A stretch of 64,000 bases of DNA. Source: Turbatrix aceti. Its lineage: Eukaryota > Nematoda > Chromadorea > Rhabditida > Panagrolaimidae. Below, piece by piece: positions 55,847 to 64,000 of this stretch. The notes beneath the pieces were generated by a model. The model was not told the origin of the DNA. It did no database searches and saw only the letters and a program-made list of their open reading frames with translations. The translations under genes were made by a program, and so were the position numbers. Position 1 is the first letter of the stretch. Each line of letters begins with the position of its first letter. The stretch lies in assembly GCA_963969345.1 (NCBI GenBank), contig OZ017770.1:5217246-5281245 (forward strand), in the 5' to 3' direction.

Positions 55847-57487
55847 GTTGGCAAGAAACTATCGACCTTTCCTGAAAGTTAAATAGTCAGAAATGAGTAA
55901 GAACACGTAAGCCGGCCAGAGTACTTTCTGCATCGTTTGATACGTGCAGCACAGAACGATCACAGGACCGATAATTCGACTCATCTAAAATACAAAACGA
56001 ACAGGCATGAACAATAAAAAGTAAGGTAGACGTACGCATGTATGTCTGTGCAATATAGAGATAACTCGGTCACAAAAATTGCGCTCATCCCTGTACAAAG
56101 AATGTAAATGTTGTGCGTAAGAAAACGTGCGAGTAATGAAAAAAATCACAAAATTGATTTGTGCTTCTGTTGAGATCGATAAAAACCAAAAACAATTTGT
56201 GTGTCAACTTTGAAATCAGACAAATCAAATATTATTTAATTACGAGAAAGTGATCAAGATTTGTTCTTTTATACTAGAGCACAAAACATTGGACACAAAG
56301 CATGTTACTGCTGATAGAAATCACGGGGAAACTATAGATAAACCCAACACCAAACCAATAGTGTCTCACAGACGACACAATTCATCCCAAGATACGCCCG
56401 TCTATGCGTGCGTGTCATCAAGAATTTGCCCATTGTCATTAAATATAGTGTAGTCAGCTTTTTTTTTGAAACCAACCGAATGTAATTCATTCATTTCTTT
56501 CGTAGATGCTTTTTCTGTAGTGTATCATTCCTTGCTAGATCATCAACGTCCTTTGCTTCATTCAGAAAAATTCTAAAAAAAGCTAAATATTCATTGCTTC
56601 TGCGAATACGAAACGTGGAAAACATTCCGGCAAAAAAAAGCAAAGAATCATAATCACTGACATGAATTGCATTTTGTATCACTCAAAGAAGCCGAACGGG
56701 TGTACAGTAAAAATAACTGATTTTTCACGCATTGCGATGTACTTGTTACAACAGCTAAACGCAGTTTGCTAGCGGAAACCACCAAGATGACAAGCGCCAG
56801 CACCTCTGGTAGCTAAAGCAAGTGCGACTTTAGCTCACTCAAATGCTTCTCTTGACACATTGTCAGGGAAAAAGACGTTCTCAAAGCGAAAATTTTCAGT
56901 TCAATGAAGCGTTTTCCAAAACATCGTTTGGAACTGTGTTTATAAATTTGTTGGCATTTTTGATTTTGTATTATTGGTTCGGTATCCTTGGTTCACTTGT
57001 ACAGATATGCTAAAATTGCACCGTAAACTAAGTCAAAAATAACAACGTCTGGTGATCCGGTTTTTATTACACTCGTATAATTTTACGTTCATCCAATCTA
57101 TATTTTTGTAAATTTTCGGAACGTACAATCACTTGCCTTCAGGGTTTTGGTTAAACCAATACTACGCTTATTTCAATGATCGTTCTCGTTAACACCTGAT
57201 TCCCTGCAAAGACTAATCCCAGAATGCCCAACGCGAATTTGCGGTTGCCATCTGCGCCACCAGAAGTATTCCATAATGATGTGTAAGCTTGATTTTTTAT
57301 GAACAAGAAAAATAGCGACTACGAAAAACAGAGAAAACTTTGTAAAACAATCAGACACGATTACAAGGTTGCTACAAGTTTTGTTGTAAAAATCAATGAC
57401 GAATCTAAAAATATCATAAAGTTTTCCGCGACGTATGTTCTACAAAAAAAGTCATGAACTTGTTTTAGCAGCGCTTTTAACGGTAAC
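55847..57487. other. Divergent intergenic region of POR and KSR
   Basis: 1.6 kb, AT-rich, between outward-facing genes. It should hold both promoters. No conserved protein, tRNA or repeat recognised. Confidence 0.4.
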
Positions 57488-60233
57488 ATGTCCCGTTCGC
57501 AATCTCAGAACTTTCCCTATCCCGCTGGAAGTTCGGGGCAAATCGCCATATCAACATTGCCAACGTGAGTTTATCCATAAGATATCGTTTTTATAAATTT
57601 GAAGAACAAAGCTATAAAAAAATATCGTCTCTCAGAAGCGATCTCAATTTGGATAAAGATTTTACTTCAACCTTAATTTTTTGGTTGTCAGAAAAGCCGA
57701 ACACACCTTTTCTAGGAGTCACTCTGTTAACGACAACCTCGCAAATACGCAGTCAAGCAGCGGACAAGGTTTTGGAAAATATGACGGTAAGCATGAGAAC
57801 TGAATTGTTTCGCGACGCACCTTTCTGCCAGGCCATGAAGTGTTTTGCGTCGTAAAAATTGACCACAAGATAACGAATATACACGTCCAAAAAGTTACTC
57901 ACTAACAATTTTTTGTACTCCAGCTTTTCATAAAATTAATAGTTTGTGAGAATTTTTTTCGTAATATTGTCATCGTCGGACGTTCTAAGATTTTGGCTGA
58001 TTACAAGGATAATTTTTTATCCTGAAAACTTTTATTTTTGTCGTCGTTATCGGCATTTTCTTTTCTACATTGCTGACACTACGGGGCTCCATTGGACATG
58101 GGCCGTATGCTAGAAATAAGATAACAGCCTGTGCACAGCGATCATGGTTTTCGCTTGTCTACAAGTGTTTCAAAAACGTCCAATTGAACCCAAAACTTTA
58201 GATGCCTCAAAGTCGCCCAAAAGTAGCCGCGTCCATTCCATTCCCCACAAATGGGAATCCCGACGGTGTAAGAGGATTGCGAGATGCGTCGGATGTGCCA
58301 GACCGATCAATTTTATGGCATCTTGCCAAAGATGTACACAGTGCAAGTGAGTTTATAAAACCCTACAAAAATTGCGAACACTAAAAAAATACTTTTTCAG
58401 AGTCCGAGTTCACACAGAATGCAAAAACAAAGTCGGCAACACCTGTGGGCTTACGGCAAAACACCTCAAAGCTTGCATTGAACACATGGTTACGTCCGGA
58501 ACCGAAGATGACTGGAACTACGATCCTGGCACGAGTCTGAACGACCTGTCGGATGGACAACACAGTCAGGGTGGCATCGGCGAGGTGGAAAGCTCACCTT
58601 CGAATTCAACAAACAGTTCAACGCCTTCGACACCCGCTGCTTGGACTATGTTTGCTGCCTCACGACCAAGCAATCTCAACAACACGTTGCATCCTGGCGT
58701 AAATGAAATGGGACCCAAGACAGCGCCATTAGTAACGTTTGACTCACCTGATCATCCGGCAGTCAGTCTCTTCACATTCCCAGATTCCAGCACTCTCGTT
58801 CCTGAAATTGTTTTACCTTCGTCGTTAGTTTTTATAGAGATTTTTCAATCTTAATCATGCATTTTTTCAGGGAAGACGGAAACGACGAGCGAGTAAATGC
58901 TGATTCCGAAAACACACTTCGGACATTCGGCAGTGGGGATGAATCCGATCACAATACTCTCATTAATGAATCATTTGACGTAAGTTTTTATACATATATT
59001 TTAAAAACGTTGAAATGTTTGTTTTCAGAGCGGCACGGATGAAAGGGGCCACAAATGGGACAGAAGAGCGTGGTCAAAATTCACAATCCGTGACAAGTCC
59101 TCAACGGCGCCTAAAGAAGATCTCATTATTCCATTTGACAAAGTGACATTAGGACGCCCGATCGGCCGAGGACGATTTGGAGAGGTGAATTTTGAAGAAA
59201 ATTATTTTTTTGGAATCTATTTTTTAAATTCAGGTGACGGCATGCGATCATTTTGGCGAGGCAGCCATCAAGTTTTTGAACTTTAATCACACGGGTAATG
59301 CCGACAACCACTTTGAGGCTTTTCTTCGCGAGGTGCGGGAAGTCAAGCTGGCACGTCATGACCGAATCCTGGCATTTTTTGGTTGTACCATAGACAAGAA
59401 CACAAATAGAATGGGTATCGTCGTCGACTACTGCAAGGGAACCCCGCTTCACATGATTTTGCATCAACAAGATTCACGCACCCCTCGCATTGATTTTCAG
59501 AAGACCGTTCGGCTGTGTTTACAGATATGCCAGGTATTTACCATTTTTAGCCTTGTCAGTTTTAATTGTAAGAGTTTAGGGCATGTCCTACTTGCACAAC
59601 CGGAAGTTACTTCACAAGGATCTGCGGGCAAAAAACGTTTTTATAACGCCGAAAAATAACGTCGTAATCACTGATTACAGCTTGTTTAATGAGAAGCTTC
59701 TGTGCAAGCCTAACAGGTATTTAATTTTCATTTGTTCGCTTTGGTTAATTTTTTTATGCAGGAAATACACCATTATTACTCCAGAACATTGGTTATGTTA
59801 CCTGGCGCCGGAACTTTTGCGGCGGCTTTCTGAAGATTTTCGGGAGTTGCCATTTTCTGAAGCCAGCGACGTTTATGCCTTTGGGTAAGTGATGAAAGCG
59901 ATTTATTGTAATTTATGAAATTATTATTTCAGAACTTTGTTTTATGAAATGCTGGCTTATGACTTTCCATTCAGCAAAACAAAGCCCGAAATTATCGTTT
60001 ATCAAGTGGGTTCAGGTTTACATCCGCCAATTGGTTCTATCAAAGTTACTCGGGAAGCCATGGTTTGTTTGCGTTCACAAAAGTCAGTTTAAAGTTATTC
60101 AATTTTGCAGGTGGTGCTTGTTGGAAGCTGGAAATTCAGACCAGAAGACAGACCGACGTTTTCTGAATTGGCAAAAATGATCGAAAAATTGCCGATGAAA
60201 CATCTTTGTCGTAGTCCGTCTAATCCACTTTGA
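57488..60233 (+). CDS. ksr: Kinase suppressor of Ras (KSR) scaffold
   Basis: Firm exons: ?-58346 (open from 58144), 58401-58823, 58871-58979, 59029-59184, 59234-59533, 59580-59716, 59762-59884, 59933-60062 and 60111-60233, all in phase. Two likely 5' exons are 57488-57564 and 57636-57786, but how they join the rest is unresolved. The atypical C1 zinc finger is 'HKWESRRCKRIARCVGCARP' through 'CTQCKVRVHTECKNKVGNTC'. A Ser/Thr-rich linker precedes the kinase-like domain: glycine loop 'GRPIGRGRFGE', lysine retained in 'AAIKFLNF', 'LLHKDLRAKNV' in place of HRD, DYS in place of DFG ('ITDYSLF'), then 'WLCYLAPELLRR' and 'ASDVYAFGTLFYEM'. KSR brings Raf, MEK and ERK together at the membrane downstream of Ras. 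The altered DFG argues for a scaffold without phosphotransfer. Confidence 0.9.
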
Positions 60234-60764
60234 TTTTTTTGTTCACAATTTTACGATGAATCGATCATTCAGTAATATTGTGCGCGTTCTCTCTAGTCCA
60301 ATCCCATTTTGTATTGTTCGATATTGATTTCAAGATTCGAAACATAATGCGTGTTATCAAGTCATTTTGCTCTTCCACACCTGCAATTCGTAACCAGCAC
60401 TTTCTTCCGTCATTTAATGCGGCGTTCTGTTTTTTCCTTCTTTCACCTCTATTTTGTTACTACAGCACTATGGCTTTTGGAATGTGTTCCAAAAAAGTTG
60501 CCGATATATAATTTCTTTCCAAATAAACAGTAACGAGCGTTGCTTAAAAATGTGAGCCAGAAATAATGATTTGGATCAGAGAAGCGCATAAATGACAAAT
60601 CAGATACCTAGATAATTGAACCCATTAAATATTAAAATCGCATCATGTATTCAATAAAATATAAAAAAATAACAACAAAATATAATATATGGCATCGCGA
60701 ATAACAAAGAATGGAAAATAACCATCTGTACAACTGTTGATAAGTGAATTTTAACTCAGAGAAC
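60234..60764. other. Convergent 3' regions of KSR and the ornithine carrier
   Basis: AT-rich with AATAAA signals for KSR near 60522 and 60654. No gene. Confidence 0.5.
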
Positions 60765-61831
60765 TCAAAAAGAATGCAGAAACCTTTTTGTGTTTTCATA
60801 TGCAATAAATAAGCAACCGCTGGCAGAGCAGGTCCTGATAAGAGTTGGAGTCAGACCTTTGTAGAAAGCCAAAAAGCCTGCAAAAAGCAAGAAGTTGCGT
60901 GATCAGAAATTGATCAGTGCTTACCATCGTTTCGGAGAACATTGAGAAAAGTCGAACTAAAAGTACCTTCACCCGTGACTTGCATTCTCGATTTGATGAC
61001 GTCGAATGGGAAACAGAGTGTCCAGAATGCCATGCCGCCCATGGCTCCCGAAAGTGCCGTCCGAAGTGTGCCAATTTCAGACTTCCGTTGACCCTCGTGT
61101 GTGAAGAGATACCTCGTCAGTTCGTAGGCGCCAAAGAAGACAAAGTAGCCTGGGACTTCCCGAGCAAGAGTGGCCGACATGCCAGTGAAAAACAACGAAA
61201 TTCGTCGTTCACGAAGAATGTCTCGGCAGATGGTATACAACGTACTGAAAAAAAAACTCACAGATCAGATCGAAGCACAGGTAAACAAATCACAAATCAT
61301 ACTCTTTAGACTGAGGATGTAGTTCGAGTTGAGTTTGGAGTCTGCACTTCACCAATTCCGTGGGACACAGCACTCCTGCTGCAAAAACAGCAGCCAAGGA
61401 GCCTGCAAAAGCATTGGGAAGAGGCTTCATGTTTTCGCTATCCTCGATGCCAGCAACGGCACCAACAAATTTCTGGCAGAACCCGTACGCGGTGAACAGA
61501 ACAGCATTCTCCGCTATGTTAGCTGCAAGAGCGGGAACAGTTCCTGCAAAAAAAATTAAATGATATAACCAATCAGAAAAACGAAAGAGCACAAACCTGC
61601 ATAAAGACCAGAAACGCCATCGACCTTTAATGTCTGGAGAAAGCATCCAATCCAATTTTTGTAAAAACTAGGGAACGTCTGCATTTTCACCTTAACGGTG
61701 TCCAAAGGCTGGCCGGCGTAAACATTGGCAATGCCGCCAATTGTACCGGCGGTGAGATCGATAACACCATCCTTGATGAAGGAATACCCCGGGAGTGTTA
61801 CTTGGGGATCCGTCATTGAGGCTGAGATCAT
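60765..61831 (-). CDS. SLC25A15: Mitochondrial ornithine carrier (SLC25A15-like)
   Basis: Four exons: 61831-61597, 61543-61303, 61244-60925 and 60877-60765; 302 residues (human SLC25A15 has 301). Three mitochondrial-carrier repeats are present, each with the PX[DE]XX[KR] signature: '[14 protein letters not shown]', '[12 protein letters not shown]' and '[12 protein letters not shown]'. '[14 protein letters not shown]', '[17 protein letters not shown]' and '[17 protein letters not shown]' are closer to ORC1/ORC2 than to carnitine carriers. The protein sits in the inner membrane and exchanges cytosolic ornithine for matrix citrulline in the urea cycle and arginine metabolism. A second Met five residues in could be the real start; it would not affect the fold. 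Confidence 0.93.
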
Positions 61832-62161
61832 GCACTTTGAATTTATCTACTAAACGCGACAATACAATAGAAAAAATAGCCAAATGTGCTTATCATCGCC
61901 GTCCAGCTAGACATGCATGCAGCAAAGCAGAAAAAAGACCGCGATAGAAGCAACACAGCGCTGAGCTACATATCGAAGGGAAGAATAAATATATCGTTCA
62001 ACGAAGGAAAGAGCCCCTTTTTTTCGCGGCAGGATGACAAAAAGCACAAAGAGGAAAACGGGCGTATATCGAACGACTTTTTTGCGGGAGCTACGCGCTA
62101 AGCTCTCCCGTTTGTTTTTTCTGGTCCATAGATACGTGCTTCGAGGACAACCAAATTCAAC
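61832..62161. promoter_or_regulatory. Divergent promoter region of the ornithine carrier and Rabex-5
   Basis: 330 bp between outward-facing starts. No TATA box is clear. A rotational palindrome 'agacatgcatgc' lies near 61908. Confidence 0.35.
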
Positions 62162-64000
62162 ATGGATGTACATGACAACAAGCTGCGCGTTCGACTCGCT
62201 TACGGAGACCTGGTATGCTTTCTGTCGTGATTAGTGTGAATCACGATACATAACTTTGATTTTTTTAGCTCTGCAAAAACAGATGCGGCTTCTACGGAAC
62301 GAAGCATTGGAATGGATTGTGTTCGAAGTGCTGGCGGTTGCATCACACACAACCTAAGAAAACAATTGATCATGACAAAAACCGGTTCGTGTTAACTTTG
62401 AAAAAAATCCGTGTTGTTAAACTTTGTTCAAAGTTTTTATATTGATCGTTATCACTAAAGTCGTCGTGCTCAACTGATGAGATATTAATTTTAGGTCATT
62501 GTTATCGCGAGCCGACAAACAGGATGATCAGCCTGGTGATTCTCGTATTTCCCGGTTCAAAGCAATGCTGAAGAAGTCGCCATCTATGTTCACTTCAAAA
62601 TGTACATTGATAAATTAGCTTTTTTTTCTTCACAGATGCTTATCAGATTTTTTTCAGCGCCCTCAAGTGTTTCGCCTCCGACTGTCAGTCACAGCTCCTC
62701 GATTACCTCGTTCACCAACACACCGGAGACCACGGTGCCACCGGCAGTCAGACTTGCTTCGTACGCAACTGAAAATTTTGGAAATTCTGTGGCCCATGAA
62801 ATTGATCGTCAATGCCGCGATCTGATCGACAAGATTACGTTCAGCGGACGACTGCCGCTGGATGACATTTCGGAATTCGTCCAGAACTTTTATCAGGTCT
62901 GGAAAGAAAAGCTCACAAATTTTCGACCTGGTCGAAGTGATCTGGTGAATGCGTTCATGGCATTGGTCGAGGAATACATCTGCACCGAGGCCTACGATAT
63001 GCTCTTTTCTGATCGCGCGGACGAAGAAGCTGCCGATCTTTCAATCCAGGATCGCATCCGATCTCTGCACTGGGTTACTTCCGGTTTTCTGGAAACGGCG
63101 TTCGATTTTGACCTCCTCGATGTTCACCGGCACATCGATGAGGCTGTAACCTACGTCATCGATATGAATCGGCACCGGACTGTTCACGAGAAATTGGATT
63201 CTCTTGTATCTTGCTCAAATGCCATCTTTAACGCCCTCAAGGAGAGTAACGAATCTCGAAAACCTGCAAGTGCAGACGAGTACCTTCCAGCGCTTATTTA
63301 CGTTATTCTCTGCGCTAATCCACCTCTTATTCTATCCAACATGAAATTTATAAGTCGTTTTGCGCTGCCAAATCGCATCATGCTTGGAGAATCAGGTACG
63401 TGACAACGTGAGCCTTTTGTTGTACTATTGTTCTATTTTTAGGTTATTATTTTACGAATCTATCATGTGCACTTCAATTTATTCAAGAAATGAATGCGGA
63501 AAGCCTCAAAATGAACAAAGAGGAGTTCGAAGCGTACACATCCGGTCGCCTTGGTGTGCCGCGTGCCAGCCGTGATTCAGAACACAATTTGGTTTGTTTG
63601 TTTTTCATTAGCACATTTTCATTTTCAATTTAGGTTAAAAATATTTTTCAAAATTTTTTTTCAGGGCATTAGGACGCTCGAAAACGTGTTGAAACGCTTT
63701 GATGCTCTGATTGAGAGCCAATCTCGCCTTGATGATCGAGTTACTCTTTTTTCCGGTCGTATGGAGGAGTATGTTTATTCTGTTTGCAGCCAATTACCCC
63801 AGCATACTTTATTACCTGTCCTCAAGGCTGTTTTTAGATTTATTTTTATCGCAATTTCTATTTTTAGAAACTGTGAATCGTATGCTCGTGAGGTGCAGGC
63901 TCTTCATGACGCACATCCCAGCGCAGAGGTGCTTGAGTACTGCAAACTGCTGCACGCTTCCGAAGACGACGTTTCACCTCTTCAGGCCATAATCCGCGCC
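62162..64000 (+). CDS. rabx-5: Rabex-5 / RABGEF1 (Rab5 exchange factor), C-terminus cut by window edge
   Basis: Exons 62162-62212, 62269-62384, 62495-62601, 62658-63395, 63443-63591, 63665-63768 and 63868 to the window edge, all in phase. An A20-type zinc finger comes first: 'LCKNRCGFYGTKHWNGLCSK' with the following 'CW', matching Rabex-5 '[20 protein letters not shown]'. After a Ser/Thr-rich linker come the helical bundle and VPS9 domain: 'IQDRIRSLHWVTSGFLETAF', 'SADEYLPALIYVILCANPPL', 'LSNMKFISRFALPNRIMLGE' and 'GYYFTNLSCALQFIQEM'; the conserved Asp and Tyr that engage Rab5 are in place. The coiled-coil C-terminus ('LENVLKRFDALIESQSRLDD') runs off the window. It activates Rab5 on early endosomes with Rabaptin, and its zinc finger binds ubiquitin. 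Confidence 0.95.

Overview
The window is a gene-dense stretch of an animal genome. Introns are mostly 41-60 bp with T-rich acceptors ending TTTTCAG or TTTTTAG, and genes often lie head to head with short gaps. The protein set (slingshot, SHC, rabphilin, T-box, ALIX, Cramped, SMCR8, KSR, Rabex-5) is metazoan. The very short introns and their acceptor style suggest a small-genome ecdysozoan, most likely a nematode and possibly a tardigrade. The sequence alone does not settle the phylum. Exon models below were built by hand from splice signals; for conserved genes they were checked for phase and family alignment.

Left flank (1-17,901), conserved genes: GLTP (-, cut by the window edge), slingshot phosphatase (-), SHC adaptor (+), a long AT-rich stretch with two orphan candidate exons, and rabphilin (+, 16 exons modelled).

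Centre (18,796-40,571), a rearranged locus: it holds three copies of an unrecognised two-exon gene with a basic N-terminal tail, and two T-box genes. Two of the novel-gene copies lie on the arms of a large inverted repeat (arms about 2.5 kb, 920-bp spacer, the two predicted proteins identical). A third, older copy of the spacer plus flanks lies at 18.8-21.8 kb. Its left gene has lost its 5' end, and in its right half the gene body is replaced by a T-box gene. The left arm is broken further by a 5'-truncated LINE with target duplication, by a mosaic patch that includes a copied rabphilin exon and a T-box 3' end, by an unidentified 2.9-kb GC- and purine-rich insertion carrying three look-alike 40-41 bp mini-introns, and by a Ty3/gypsy element. 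The gypsy element has lost gag, protease and the start of reverse transcriptase. It carries an opposite-strand, TATA-driven, spliced accessory gene that was interrupted by a hAT-type MITE with an 8-bp target duplication.

Right flank (41,165-64,000), conserved genes again: a decayed duplicate of the ALIX 3' end, then ALIX (-), CCDC134 (+), Cramped (-), SMCR8 (-), NADPH-cytochrome P450 reductase (-), KSR (+), mitochondrial ornithine carrier (-) and Rabex-5 (+, cut by the window edge). These genes do not form one pathway. Several serve membrane traffic (ALIX, SMCR8, Rabex-5, rabphilin) or signalling scaffolds (SHC, KSR), which is probably coincidence of neighbourhood.
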